Origin: Tindallia magadiensis
GTDB taxonomy: Bacteria; Bacillota; Clostridia; Peptostreptococcales; Tindalliaceae
Length of the DNA stretch: 64,000 bases
NCBI RefSeq assembly: GCF_900113635.1
Contig: NZ_FOQA01000010.1
Coordinates: forward strand, 1 to 64,000
Reading direction: 5' to 3'
Shown: one piece after another, positions 24,232 through 33,275 of the stretch
Layout of the letters: the number at the start of each line of letters is the position of its first letter
How positions within the stretch are numbered: the first letter of the stretch is position 1
Notes under the pieces: generated by a model
Seen by the model: the letters and a program-made list of their open reading frames with translations, nothing else
The model's database searches: none
What the model was told of the DNA's origin: nothing
Position numbers and translations under genes: made by a program

Positions 24232-24287
24232 GGAAATTTTTTGCCACATTCTCGGGAAATTTTTTGCCATATAGGAAATTTTTTGCC
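24232..24287. repeat. three copies of a 14-bp repeat, possible enhancer sites
   Basis: GGAAATTTTTTGCC occurs at 24232-24245, 24255-24268 and 24274-24287 with no mismatch. The third copy is flanked by ATA/TAT so that ATAGG...CCTAT is symmetrical. They lie between the regulator gene and the nhaC sigma-54 promoter. Two readings are possible: binding sites for the adjacent sigma-54 activator, or the end of a lost IS21-like element, whose ends carry multiple internal repeats. Confidence 0.55.
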
Positions 24288-24305
24288 TATATGCCTCTCT
24301 CCGAC

Positions 24306-24353
24306 TTATTTTAACCCATACTCTGTGATTTATTTCAAACCATACTCTGTGAT
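24306..24353 (-). repeat. 24-bp tandem duplication covering the regulator C-terminus and stop codon
   Basis: Positions 24306-24329 and 24330-24353 are 22/24 identical. Each unit encodes ITEYGLK followed by a stop. The outer unit is silent because translation ends in the inner one. Confidence 0.85.
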
Positions 24354-25700
24354 TTTATTGAATAGCTGTCTTCGACTAACATGAAGTTTTTTTGCTGCTT
24401 CGGAAATATTCTGATTGCAAAGCATCAACACTTCTTCAATGTAACGGGCTTCAAATTCTTTTCTGACATCTTTTAGTGGTTTGATGATACTGGATGTTGT
24501 CTTCATCTTTGCTTCATCATTTCTTCGAACTTCGGGTAATTCAGCTTCTTTAATAACGCCTTCCGTTGATAAAACAACCAGTCGCTCTACTATATTTTTC
24601 AATTCCCGGATATTTCCCGGATAAGGATAGGTAAGCAAAAAATCCATCACGCCCGCTTCAATCCGGTGGATTTTCTTTTTCATTTCCTTTTCTGATGCCC
24701 GCACAAAATAGTTGATCAGATCAGGAATATCTTCTTTTCGATCTCTTAAGGGTGGAATTTCAATCGTAATGGAGCTAATGCGAAAAAAGAGGTCTTCCCG
24801 AAAAAGTCCTTCTTCAACGGCTTTGTGAAGATCCCGGTTGGTTGCACAGATCAAGCGAAAATCAACATCAATTCCTTTGTTACTGCCAATTCTTTCAATT
24901 TTTCTTGTTTCAATGGCTCTTAACAGTTTTGCCTGGGTGTTCAAGGAAAGTTCACCGATTTCATCTAAGAATAACGTGCCACCATGAGCCGCCTCAAACC
25001 TTCCTTTTCGTCTTTCGATGGCCCCTGTAAAGGAACCTTTTTCATGTCCAAAAAGCTCTGATTCCAGCATGTTTTCAGAAAGAGCATGGCAACTTACCGC
25101 CATAGAGCCATGATTTTTTCGTTTGCTGCAATGATGAATATGATCAGCCATTACTTCTTTCCCCACACCGGATTCGCCTAAAATCAGAATGTTAATATTG
25201 CTCTCTGCCGCTTTTTCAGCCATTTCTACTACTTTTTGAAACTTTTTATTTTTTGTATTGGCCATGCATTTAATGGATGGTCGCAAACTTCTCAGCATTT
25301 CATTTTCACTTTCTAAGGAAGCAAATCGCTCGATTTTTTGAATTTCTATCAGTAAGGCTTCTGTATCATGACCTTTGATAAAATAGGTGAAAGCTCCCTT
25401 TTTCATTGCTTCCACGGCGTTTTGAATGGTTCCATAGCCTGTAACCATGATCACTTCTGTATCACGATAATTCGCTTTAATCTGCTCCAGTAGTTCCATA
25501 CCGTTAACTTCGTCCATCATCAGGTCTGTTAATACAAGATGATAGTTTTTCCTCTTTAGCTTTTCCAAGGCTTCTTTTCCATTGGCAGCCGTATCAGTTT
25601 CATATCCTTTTTTTTCCAGGATTGTCTGCAGCACTTCTCTGTATGCTTCTTCATCGTCTACAATCAGTACCTTTAACATCTTACGCTGATTCATTTCCAT
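24330..25700 (-). CDS. sigma-54-dependent response regulator, NtrC/AtoC family
   Basis: This is a 456-residue three-domain activator. The receiver domain (about 8-120) has the phospho-acceptor in LVLTDLMMDE, Thr in VTGYG and Lys in FIKGHD. The AAA+ domain (about 145-370) has Walker A GESGVGKE, the sigma-54 contact loop GSFTGA (variant of GAFTGA), and Walker B GGTLFLDEIGEL. A Fis-type helix-turn-helix lies at the C-terminus (ISEAAKKLHVSRRQLFNKI). It overlaps the sensor kinase gene by 20 bp. Target candidates are nhaC (sigma-54 promoter next door) and possibly its own regulon. Confidence 0.92.
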   Translation of the reverse strand: MEMNQRKMLKVLIVDDEEAYREVLQTILEKKGYETDTAANGKEALEKLKRKNYHLVLTDLMMDEVNGMELLEQIKANYRDTEVIMVTGYGTIQNAVEAMKKGAFTYFIKGHDTEALLIEIQKIERFASLESENEMLRSLRPSIKCMANTKNKKFQKVVEMAEKAAESNINILILGESGVGKEVMADHIHHCSKRKNHGSMAVSCHALSENMLESELFGHEKGSFTGAIERRKGRFEAAHGGTLFLDEIGELSLNTQAKLLRAIETRKIERIGSNKGIDVDFRLICATNRDLHKAVEEGLFREDLFFRISSITIEIPPLRDRKEDIPDLINYFVRASEKEMKKKIHRIEAGVMDFLLTYPYPGNIRELKNIVERLVVLSTEGVIKEAELPEVRRNDEAKMKTTSSIIKPLKDVRKEFEARYIEEVLMLCNQNISEAAKKLHVSRRQLFNKITEYGLK

Positions 25701-27714
25701 CCTCGCCTCCTTCCAGCGGCAGACTGATCCGGAAGGTAGTACCTTCTCCAGGGATGCTTTCTACCTGTATCTTTCCTGCCAGCTTTTTCACTTCATTGTA
25801 CACAATATATAGTCCGAGACCCGTTCCTTTCCCCATGGCTTTGGTGGTAAAAAAAGGATTGAATATTTTTTCCTGATTTTCTGCTTCAATCCCAATACCG
25901 GTATCGGAACAGGATAGAAGCAACCTATCTTGCTGTTTTTCACAGCCAATGGTTAGTCTTCCTCCTTCAGGCATTGCATCAATAGCATTGGAAATCAAAT
26001 TAATCAGTATGTGTTTCATTGCTTCCTGATTAATATAACACTGGCTGTCTACCTTACAAATAACTTCTTTCCGGATATTTTTGTTTTTCATTTCTTTACT
26101 TTCCAGATTCATGACATTTGCAATCACTTCGTGAAGATGAACTTTTTCTTTTTTATCTTCTGTTAACCTTGAAAAGTTAAGCAAATTATCAATAACGTTG
26201 CTGGATTTTTTTACGGAACTTTCAATGACATCTATTGCTTTTTGATTTAAAGAATCCTGCATGCTGATATTTTCCTTTAATAGATAGCAATAGCTTCGGA
26301 TTAAACCAAGAGGATTTCTGATTTCATGAGCTACTCCTGCCGCCAGCTGGCCTATGGCCGCCATTTTATTGGCATGTAACAGCTGTTGTTCCCCTATCCG
26401 AAGGTCTGTCATGTCTTTGATCATGATCAGTACCCGCTCTGTTTTTCTTTCCTTATCCTTTAACGGAAAGGTGGTTTTTTCGTAGATCCGATTGTCGTAT
26501 TCCATTTCTTTCCGAAAGTCTTTTTCTTTTATCAGGGTCTTTTTCATCAGACATTCATTGCAACTGGTATGGAGCAAGCCAGGGTAATCTTTGCAATTCT
26601 TTCCGATAATTTCATCTGATGTGTGCTGTATCAATTCACAAAAAGCTTTGTTAACGTTTAAGATACCACAGTCTTTATCCACCACCACCATTAAATGGGT
26701 TAAGCCATTAAAGGTGGTTTCTAAGTCATTTCGACTGACAAACAGCTCCTCTGTTCTTTTTTCCACTTCTTTCTTTAACTGGTTGTTCCATGCATAAATC
26801 AAGAGCATTGCCATGGCAAAAATGGACAGAATACCACCTACACTGATGACCGTCCTCTCTGAAACCCTTTCTTTAATAAAAGGGGCTGATATTCCAAACC
26901 ATTTACGTTGAATATCTGTCATGGTTTCTTTTTGATTTAGGCTTGCGATTCCTTTGTTTAGAATGCTTAGAAGCTTTTTCTCGGATTGAGGAACTGCCAG
27001 GACGCTCTCTATTTCATAAAGGGGATTTTCAGCAATTTTATATTCATCGCTGATGCCCATCTGATCAAGCATGAAACTGATGACCGGTTCATCGCCCACG
27101 ACGGCGTCCACTTCTCCACTTTTTAATAGACGAATTCCTTCTTTGTAATTTGGTACATGCCGAAAAGTCACTTGCTCCACTCGACTCTCTAAGAACCCAT
27201 TCACATAATCACCTTTTTGTGCCGCTACGGTTTTATTTTTCAGGTGATCATAGTGCTTAATCTGGTCGTTGTCCACTGGTATCAGGATAATACCCCGCTG
27301 ATTATAAATCGGTTTTGAAAATAAAAAATGCTCTGCCCTTTCTTCCGAAGGGTACATATCCGCAATCTGTGTTTCGCCCTTCGCTAAACTTGCCAAGGCT
27401 TCCTCCCATACAAGAGGTTGAACCTGTATCTCTTTTCCCAGTTCAATAGAGAGGGCATTAATATAGTCAACGATAATTCCTTTGTATTGACCGGTTTTGG
27501 GATCTTGAAACCTTAATGGAGGTGCATATTGATCCGAACCATAAATAATTTCTCCATAGGACTGTAACCATTCACGTTCTTCTTCTGTCAGGCTTCCATT
27601 GATTCCAAAAAACTCTTTCAGATTAGTATTGTATCCCGTTCTCAAAATCATATCTACAGATCCAACGATCAGTAGGATAAAAATCAAAGCGGACACCACC
27701 ATCTTCTTTCCCAT
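25681..27714 (-). CDS. sensor histidine kinase with periplasmic solute-binding domain and PAS
   Basis: This is a 677-residue membrane kinase. An N-terminal anchor helix is followed by an SBP_bac_3 (amino-acid-binding-protein-like) sensor domain (about 50-270; YGSDQYAPPLRFQDPKTGQY, KHYDHLKNKTVAAQKGDYVN), a second membrane helix (about 292-312), a PAS domain (about 340-450) with CNEC and another Cys, then HisKA with the phospho-His in GVAHEIRNPLGLI and a HATPase domain (NLISNAIDAM, GTGLGLYIV). It would read an extracellular small ligand directly and phosphorylate the overlapping sigma-54 regulator. The 5-prime leader contains a 10-bp tandem repeat. Confidence 0.9.
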   Translation of the reverse strand: MGKKMVVSALIFILLIVGSVDMILRTGYNTNLKEFFGINGSLTEEEREWLQSYGEIIYGSDQYAPPLRFQDPKTGQYKGIIVDYINALSIELGKEIQVQPLVWEEALASLAKGETQIADMYPSEERAEHFLFSKPIYNQRGIILIPVDNDQIKHYDHLKNKTVAAQKGDYVNGFLESRVEQVTFRHVPNYKEGIRLLKSGEVDAVVGDEPVISFMLDQMGISDEYKIAENPLYEIESVLAVPQSEKKLLSILNKGIASLNQKETMTDIQRKWFGISAPFIKERVSERTVISVGGILSIFAMAMLLIYAWNNQLKKEVEKRTEELFVSRNDLETTFNGLTHLMVVVDKDCGILNVNKAFCELIQHTSDEIIGKNCKDYPGLLHTSCNECLMKKTLIKEKDFRKEMEYDNRIYEKTTFPLKDKERKTERVLIMIKDMTDLRIGEQQLLHANKMAAIGQLAAGVAHEIRNPLGLIRSYCYLLKENISMQDSLNQKAIDVIESSVKKSSNVIDNLLNFSRLTEDKKEKVHLHEVIANVMNLESKEMKNKNIRKEVICKVDSQCYINQEAMKHILINLISNAIDAMPEGGRLTIGCEKQQDRLLLSCSDTGIGIEAENQEKIFNPFFTTKAMGKGTGLGLYIVYNEVKKLAGKIQVESIPGEGTTFRISLPLEGGEDGNESA

Positions 27715-27734
27715 GCTTATGCTCTCACCTCCGA

Positions 27735-27824
27735 GACACGGGGACGTTTCTCTCTGTCCCGCATTTCTGTTTCTTTCTGTTTCTTTCTGTTTCTTTCTGT
27801 TTCTTTCTGTTTCTTTCTGCTTCT
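27735..27824. repeat. REP-like palindrome followed by a 10-bp tandem repeat
   Basis: A REP copy (core GGGACGTTTCT) at 27735-27759 is followed at once by about six units of TTCTTTCTGT (27763-27824). The tract lies 20-110 bp upstream of the sensor kinase start, in its presumed promoter or leader. Slippage would shift promoter geometry by one helical turn per unit. Confidence 0.75.
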
Positions 27825-28006
27825 TCAGATTGCTTTCGGACTTCTTCCGTAAGCACGACCTTCTTCGCTCACATTATCCTAAATAGGCCTATAAATCAAT
27901 ATGGAAAAATACCTGCACCCTTTCCCTTCTTAGGGAAGCCTGCTGAAATGAAACCTAATTCTCCAAAAATCTTCAAGAAATTCCCAGAAAACTTCATTAA
28001 GAGCAC

Positions 28007-28034
28007 TTGACATCACCAACTAATATGATATATT
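28007..28034 (+). promoter_or_regulatory. sigma-A promoter of the DUF3796/XRE pair
   Basis: TTGACA (28007-28012), a 16-bp spacer and TATATT (28029-28034) lie about 95 bp upstream of the DUF3796 gene. Confidence 0.6.
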
Positions 28035-28129
28035 AAAATCACACAATGTTATAAATACTTAACATATGGTTATATATGTATATCTTTTAGTTTTGTTTTT
28101 CACTCATTAAAAGTAAAAAGGGGAAGGTT

Positions 28130-28480
28130 ATGATGAAAAAAGGTAGATTGCGGTATTTAGGACTTTTAGGTTTTATCGGTTTCGGAGGGGTAATCACTGG
28201 AAATTTTGGAATGTTTGGTTTTTTTGGTTTTTTTGCCTTCTTTGGTGCATCTCTTCAACAGCAGGATGAAATGCTTCGCCATAACTTAGCTCGAGCCGGA
28301 CTCAATGGCTTTGTGGTTTCTATGTTAGGTTTATCCGCTTCTATTCTAGCCGTAACCATGTTTGAATCATGGGCTTATTTGGCATTAATGGTGGGAATTA
28401 CCTTTGCGGCACAAATCCTTACTTTCAGCTTTAGCCTTATGCATTATGAACGCAAGGGAGGCGTTTCTGATGACCATTAA
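28130..28480 (+). CDS. DUF3796 family membrane protein
   Basis: This 116-residue protein has a short basic N-terminus, a Gly/Phe-rich hydrophobic region ([18 protein letters not shown]) and two further membrane helices. This pattern is that of DUF3796 proteins, which in Firmicutes are commonly encoded next to a small XRE regulator. GGGGAAGG precedes ATGATG. It overlaps the XRE gene by 11 bp. The function is unknown. Confidence 0.78.
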   Translation: MMKKGRLRYLGLLGFIGFGGVITGNFGMFGFFGFFAFFGASLQQQDEMLRHNLARAGLNGFVVSMLGLSASILAVTMFESWAYLALMVGITFAAQILTFSFSLMHYERKGGVSDDH

Positions 28481-28679
28481 AATGAAGAATCGGATCAAGG
28501 AGTTCCGGGCACGGCATGATCTGACCCAGGAAGCGTTGGCTCAGAAGGTGGATGTCAGGAGAGAAACCATTGGACACATTGAAAAGGGACGGTACAATTT
28601 ATCCCTATTATTAGCCTGGAAGATTGCGAAGGCATTGGAAAGCAGTCTTGAAGAATTGTTTCAGTTTGAAGAAATGTAA
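28470..28679 (+). CDS. XRE-family helix-turn-helix regulator
   Basis: This 69-residue single-domain DNA-binding protein has [40 protein letters not shown] and a C-terminal [11 protein letters not shown]: an HTH_3 fold similar to small regulators of the YgzD type. AGGGAGG at good spacing precedes the ATG at 28470; the longer frame from 28404 lies within the DUF3796 gene. It probably controls its own operon. A REP-like sequence begins 11 bp after its stop. Confidence 0.85.
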   Translation: MTIKMKNRIKEFRARHDLTQEALAQKVDVRRETIGHIEKGRYNLSLLLAWKIAKALESSLEELFQFEEM

Positions 28680-28690
28680 GGACAGGAGAA

Positions 28691-29675
28691 GGACAGGGGG
28701 ACGTTTCTCTCTGTCCTTCTCCCGGGTTCTAAAAAAAATAAGGAATGCTAAAGCCACAGAGCCTCGCATTCCCTTTCTTGCGTTTGTCATATTTATTCGA
28801 TGAATATGATGACTGCAATAACCACCACCGGTAAGGTTCTCCTTAAAGTCAGGGTGCTGTTTATTTGACAGCACCCTCAACGACGCCTTTGCTCACACCA
28901 AACACCCTGGCCAACTGCCGTATGCTGCCCCTTTTCTGTTGATAAAGATCTCTAATCAGTTCCCTGCATTTATCTGTGCCTAATTCACTTGGGCTTCTTT
29001 GGTACTCTTGTTGTATCAAGACCAGCAGTTGACTGTCGGTCATTTTTCCAGCAACTTCAAATCCAAGGTACTTCTCTTCATTTTGTTGGTTCATAAAAAT
29101 TTCAAATTGCTTTTTTGACTGAAAATAACCCATGATTCTGTCTGTTGACAGATGAGTGCTTTTTCCATGATAAGCTTCTAAATACTGGCGGTAACTGCTC
29201 CAGGTATAGTTATCTGCCTTTTTTGTCATTCCTGCCTTTATTGGATTTTGATGAATATAACGGGCGACAGCAACTAAAGATGTATCATTTTCTACCGGTT
29301 CGCTTCTATATCGATTTTGAAAAAGGTGACCTGCTCGGCCGTATTGATGATTATGCCATAACACGTAACCCACTGTAATTCGTTTCATGACGGTCCCCAA
29401 ATCTTCCATTTCTTCCATCAGCAGATGAATGTGGTTATCCATCAAGCAGTAAGCCAGTAATTGAAATCCACTCTTTTTCTGTGCTTGAAATAACTGTGTC
29501 AAAAATTTTTTCCGGTCACCTTCTTCCAGAAATAGGTTTCGATCATCAATTCCTTTCAGCATCACATGATAGATGCCCGTATTACTTTTCTTTCGTGCTT
29601 GTCTCGGCATTCCAATCACCCTGTTCTAGCATATCATGCTCCTTGAAAAAGGACAAGAGAAACGTCCCCCTGTCC
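28691..29675. mobile_element. full-length RAYT/REP element
   Basis: The element runs from a left REP palindrome (28691-28716) to a right REP palindrome in inverse orientation (29651-29675), 985 bp in all. It contains the Y1 transposase gene (minus) and, near the left end, a hairpin GGAATGC...GCATTCC. Shortened derivatives of this unit lie at 55968-56213 and 58571-58819, with the same left about 155 bp and right end. Confidence 0.8.
28861..29619 (-). CDS. REP-associated tyrosine transposase (Y1/HUH family)
   Basis: This is a 252-residue single-strand DNA transposase of the TnpA_REP type. The N-terminus MPRQARKKSNTGIYHVMLKG is typical. The HUH motif is in LMDNHIHLLMEE, and the catalytic tyrosine is probably within AVARYIHQNPIKAG. 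A C-terminal helix-turn-helix (KRGSIRQLARVFGVSKGVV) distinguishes RAYTs from IS200/IS605 TnpA. It appears intact and sits inside REP ends. It is the probable source of activity for the non-autonomous copies in this window. Confidence 0.88.
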   Translation of the reverse strand: MIGMPRQARKKSNTGIYHVMLKGIDDRNLFLEEGDRKKFLTQLFQAQKKSGFQLLAYCLMDNHIHLLMEEMEDLGTVMKRITVGYVLWHNHQYGRAGHLFQNRYRSEPVENDTSLVAVARYIHQNPIKAGMTKKADNYTWSSYRQYLEAYHGKSTHLSTDRIMGYFQSKKQFEIFMNQQNEEKYLGFEVAGKMTDSQLLVLIQQEYQRSPSELGTDKCRELIRDLYQQKRGSIRQLARVFGVSKGVVEGAVK

Positions 29676-30050
29676 TTATAGATAAAACAGAATCAGATCC
29701 AAAAGGATCGCAATCATAAAAACGACAAAGGATCGATAAAAATGAATAGCCCTTTCTTTTCGAAGGGAGAGTTTCTCCAGGTATTGTTCTTTAAGATCGC
29801 TGTGAAACATGTTTTTAAGTATTTTTTTGTCCCGTTGGATACCAAAAAAAAGAGCATACAATCCTAAAACGATTCCCATTAAAAAAATAGCATTGTTGAC
29901 GAATGAAAGCAAAGGTTCATCGGACAAGAAAAAGCCATAGACAGCTCCCATAACAGCTGCAATCAGTGTAGCAAGCAAGCCTTCTTTGGTAACAAGCCAA
30001 AGAACTGTGGAAAGCCTAGGAATTTTTGTGTAATCGTATTGGTTGGACAT
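29676..30050 (-). CDS. hypothetical membrane protein
   Basis: This 124-residue protein has about three membrane helices (LLATLIAAVMGAVYGFFL, AIFLMGIVLGLYALFFGI, SFVVFMIAILLDLILFYL) separated by a basic cytoplasmic loop (QRDKKILKNMF...). I recognise no family. Its TAA stop directly abuts the right REP end of the RAYT element, so the element sits exactly at its 3-prime end. Confidence 0.65.
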   Translation of the reverse strand: MSNQYDYTKIPRLSTVLWLVTKEGLLATLIAAVMGAVYGFFLSDEPLLSFVNNAIFLMGIVLGLYALFFGIQRDKKILKNMFHSDLKEQYLEKLSLRKERAIHFYRSFVVFMIAILLDLILFYL

Positions 30051-30255
30051 TTAGAATTTCCTCTCTCCCCGATGGTTCAGCTAAATACTGTTAAATCGCT
30101 TGAATCCTCGAAATAGTAACACCTATAAAATGATATTCTTTCACCCAATAGTGAAGATCAAAAAGGGAGAAAGAGCTCAGTTTTGTGGTTAAGTTACAGC
30201 GACCAAGCTAACTCTGCACAAGAAGGAACCCTCCCTTTTACAGCCTTTCTACTTG

Positions 30256-31227
30256 TTATCTTTGTAATTCTTCCACTAAATGACATGCTACAAATCGCTC
30301 AGGTTCATACTCTCTTAATTCTGGTGTCTTTGTTTTGCAAATATCCTGTCGATATCGACACCGGCCGTAAAAACGACAGCCTTCCGGAGGATTGATAGGA
30401 CTTGGTACGTCTCCTTCAAGAATGATCATATTATCCGGTGCATCCACTCTCGGAACCGGTATAGCGGACAATAAAGCTTGGGTATAGGGATGCAATGGAT
30501 TTTTGAAAATAGCGTTATATTCAGAAAGCTCCACCACTTTCCCAAGGTACATCACCGCAATTCGATCACTTACATGCTTTACTACACTCAGATCATGGGA
30601 AATGAAAAGATACGTAAGACCCCATTCATCCTGGATGTCCTGCATCAGATTAAGGATTTGGGCTTGAATCGATACATCTAGAGCAGATACTGGCTCATCC
30701 TGAACGATGAACTTTGGATTCAGAGCTAACGCTCTGGCTACACCCACTCGTTGCCGTCTTCCCCCATCAAGCTCATGAGGAAAAGCATTTAAGAGTCTTG
30801 GAGTAAGACCAACCGTATCCATTAACTCCTTTACCCGATCCGTAACTTTTTTGCGGTCTTTAAATACTTTATTGATTAAAAGAGGTTCAGAAATTATTTG
30901 CCCTAGGTTCATTCTTGGATTCAGGGATGCATAGGGGTCTTGAAAGATGATTTGCATATTCTTTCGAGCTTCACGCATCTGGGCTCCATTAAAGCCTACA
31001 ATGTTTTTTCCCTCAAAGTTTACTTCTCCCGATGTGGGTTCAACCAGCCTCAATATCGCCCGACCCGTAGTGGATTTTCCGCAACCAGATTCTCCTACCA
31101 GGCCTAACGTTTCTCCTTCTTTAATAAAAAAACTGACGTCATCTACAGCATGAAGCATTCCTTTCGGGGTTTTAAAATATTTCTTCAGATTTTTTACCTC
31201 TAAAATATTCTTCGTCATTCTTTTCAC
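30256..31227 (-). CDS. peptide ABC transporter ATPase, DppF/OppF type
   Basis: This is a 323-residue ATPase with Walker [10 protein letters not shown] and Walker [13 protein letters not shown]. The signature is in the variant form [15 protein letters not shown] instead of LSGGQ, a form known in a subgroup of clostridial and thermophile DppF proteins. The oligopeptide-type C-terminal domain with a cysteine cluster ([14 protein letters not shown]) is present. It is the last gene of the operon dppA-B-C-D-F and lies 12 bp behind its partner ATPase. It drives import of di/oligopeptides. Confidence 0.9.
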   Translation of the reverse strand: MKRMTKNILEVKNLKKYFKTPKGMLHAVDDVSFFIKEGETLGLVGESGCGKSTTGRAILRLVEPTSGEVNFEGKNIVGFNGAQMREARKNMQIIFQDPYASLNPRMNLGQIISEPLLINKVFKDRKKVTDRVKELMDTVGLTPRLLNAFPHELDGGRRQRVGVARALALNPKFIVQDEPVSALDVSIQAQILNLMQDIQDEWGLTYLFISHDLSVVKHVSDRIAVMYLGKVVELSEYNAIFKNPLHPYTQALLSAIPVPRVDAPDNMIILEGDVPSPINPPEGCRFYGRCRYRQDICKTKTPELREYEPERFVACHLVEELQR

Positions 31228-31239
31228 CTCCTGTTTTCT

Positions 31240-32220
31240 TTATTCTTCTGCGGGATACAGGTGACAATTCACAAAATGTCCCTCTTTCACTTCTACTCTA
31301 TCTGGCAGTACTTTTCTGCAAATATCCATGGCTTTCGGACATCGTGGATTAAATGGACATCCTAAGGGGATTTCCGTCGGATCCGGCATTAACCCTTTGA
31401 TAGGCTTCAATCGATTGTCATCCTCTTCGATATTGGGAATAGAACCAAACAATCCTTGGGTATAGGGGTGCAATGGATTTTCGAACAGATCTCCTACTTT
31501 TGCATATTCTACAACGTATCCCGTATACATAATGGCTACTTTATCACAAATGTTTGCCACCACTCCCAAGTCATGAGTAATCATAATCATGGATGTTTCA
31601 AACTCCTCTTTTAGTCGTTTCATCAGTTTCAAAACCTGAGCTTGGATGGTTACATCCAATGCCGTAGTGGGTTCGTCTGCAATCAACAGCTCAGGATTGC
31701 AGGCAAGTGCAATAGCAATTACGATACGTTGTCTCATTCCACCACTGAATTGATGGGGGTATTCCTTCCCACGTTCTCTTGGAATGCCTACGGTTTCAAT
31801 CATCTCTCTGGCCTTTTCCAAGGCTTCTTTTTGACTTGCCTCCTGATGAAGTAAAATCACCTCAGCAACTTGATCTTCCGTCGTCATAACCGGATTTAAG
31901 GAAGTCATCGGATCTTGAAAAATCATCGAGATTTTATTCCCTCGAATGTTTCGCATTTCCTCTTCCTTTTTCTTTAGCAAGTCTTCCCCTTTAAAGAGAA
32001 TTTCTCCCTGAACTATTTTCCCCGGAGGGTCTGGAACCAATTGCATAATTCCCAGAGCGGTTGTGGTCTTTCCTGCACCGGTTTCTCCAACAATTCCGAT
32101 GGTTTCTCCAACGCCAATTTCAAAAGTCATATTATCTACGGCCTTCACTACCCCGTCATCAGTATTATATTGAATGGACAAGTCCTTTACTTTCAACAAA
32201 TCTTTCGCCATGTAAGACAC
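31240..32220 (-). CDS. peptide ABC transporter ATPase, DppD/OppD type
   Basis: This is a 326-residue ATPase with Walker [10 protein letters not shown] (Thr instead of the usual Ser-Gly), signature [15 protein letters not shown], Walker [13 protein letters not shown], and the C-terminal cysteine cluster [14 protein letters not shown] that marks peptide-type ATPases. It follows the DppC gene by 15 bp. With DppF it forms the ATP-hydrolysing heterodimer. Confidence 0.9.
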   Translation of the reverse strand: MSYMAKDLLKVKDLSIQYNTDDGVVKAVDNMTFEIGVGETIGIVGETGAGKTTTALGIMQLVPDPPGKIVQGEILFKGEDLLKKKEEEMRNIRGNKISMIFQDPMTSLNPVMTTEDQVAEVILLHQEASQKEALEKAREMIETVGIPRERGKEYPHQFSGGMRQRIVIAIALACNPELLIADEPTTALDVTIQAQVLKLMKRLKEEFETSMIMITHDLGVVANICDKVAIMYTGYVVEYAKVGDLFENPLHPYTQGLFGSIPNIEEDDNRLKPIKGLMPDPTEIPLGCPFNPRCPKAMDICRKVLPDRVEVKEGHFVNCHLYPAEE

Positions 32221-32235
32221 TCCCTTCCCTTGACT

Positions 32236-33255
32236 TTAGCTTTTTAACCTTGGGTCCAATGCATCTCGAAGACCATCCCCCAGCAGGTTCAGGCCAAAGA
32301 TGGTAAACATAATTGCAAGCCCCGGAAAGATCGCCATCCACCAAGCGTCTCGGATATATATTCGAGCAGTGGACAACATCGCACCCCACTCTGGAGTTGG
32401 CGGCTGAATACCAAGACCGATAAAACTTAGGCCTGCTGCAGAAAGAATGGCTTCCGCTACCCCTAAGGTTGCCTGAACAATAATGGGGGCCATACAGTTT
32501 GGTAAAATATATTTGGTGATGATCCTAAAGTCGTTAGCTCCAACGGCTTTTGCCGCCTCTACAAACTCCTGATCTCTGAGAGAAAGTACCGAGGCACGAA
32601 CGATTCGAGCATACCTAGGTATGGATGCAATCCCTACGGCAATCATTACATTTATAAGGCCTGGCCCTAGGGCTGCGGCAATGGCTATTGCCAGTAATAT
32701 GCCAGGAATGGCCAGCAAAACATCCATTAAACGCATGATAACATTATCAATTTTACCGCTGTAATACCCAGAAATAGAGCCAAGAATTCCACCGACGATC
32801 ATAGCCACACCAACAGCAATAAAGCCTACCATGATTGAAATTCTACTACCATATACCACCCGACTGAAAATATCCCGTCCAAAGTTATCGGTACCAAACC
32901 AGTTATCGGAATTTGGTGCCATTCTAACTTTATCCAGATCTTGTGTTTCATAGTGATATGGTGCAATGAAATCCGCAAAAATCGCCGTAAGAATTAGGGC
33001 CACAATAATAATCATTCCCACAATAGCTGCTTTATTCTTAATCAGCCGTTTCCAAACTTCTGCCCATTGACTCTTTCTCTTTGGCGGTACAATGGTTTTC
33101 ACATCTATACTTTTCTCTTGACCTACTCCGGGACTACTGTGAATTTCCGTTTGGGATTGGTAATTTTTTACTACCTCATCATTTCTGGTTAAATCTTTTG
33201 CCTTAGGGGGGGTTCCTTTATCCATTAAATCATTATCATCAATATTAGGTGACAT
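32236..33255 (-). CDS. peptide ABC transporter permease, DppC/OppC type
   Basis: This is a 339-residue permease with a cytoplasmic N-terminal extension of about 70 polar residues, then a first helix, APYHYETQDLDKVRMAPNS, GTDNFGRDIFSRVVYGSR, and the EAA loop around AVGANDFRIITKYILPN. The C-terminus GDGLRDALDPRLKS is the normal family end. The long N-terminus is typical of OppC rather than NikC. Confidence 0.9.
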   Translation of the reverse strand: MSPNIDDNDLMDKGTPPKAKDLTRNDEVVKNYQSQTEIHSSPGVGQEKSIDVKTIVPPKRKSQWAEVWKRLIKNKAAIVGMIIIVALILTAIFADFIAPYHYETQDLDKVRMAPNSDNWFGTDNFGRDIFSRVVYGSRISIMVGFIAVGVAMIVGGILGSISGYYSGKIDNVIMRLMDVLLAIPGILLAIAIAAALGPGLINVMIAVGIASIPRYARIVRASVLSLRDQEFVEAAKAVGANDFRIITKYILPNCMAPIIVQATLGVAEAILSAAGLSFIGLGIQPPTPEWGAMLSTARIYIRDAWWMAIFPGLAIMFTIFGLNLLGDGLRDALDPRLKS

Positions 33256-33275
33256 TTCAGGACCTCCTTTTCTGA

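Noticed and set aside
24232-24353. Possible CRISPR array from the short repeats near the regulator 3-prime end
   Set aside because: Repeats are 14 and 24 bp with spacers of 5-9 bp or none, and no cas genes are present.
27763-27824. Coding frame through the 10-bp tandem repeat
   Set aside because: It is a shadow of the repeat; no start signal and low-complexity product.
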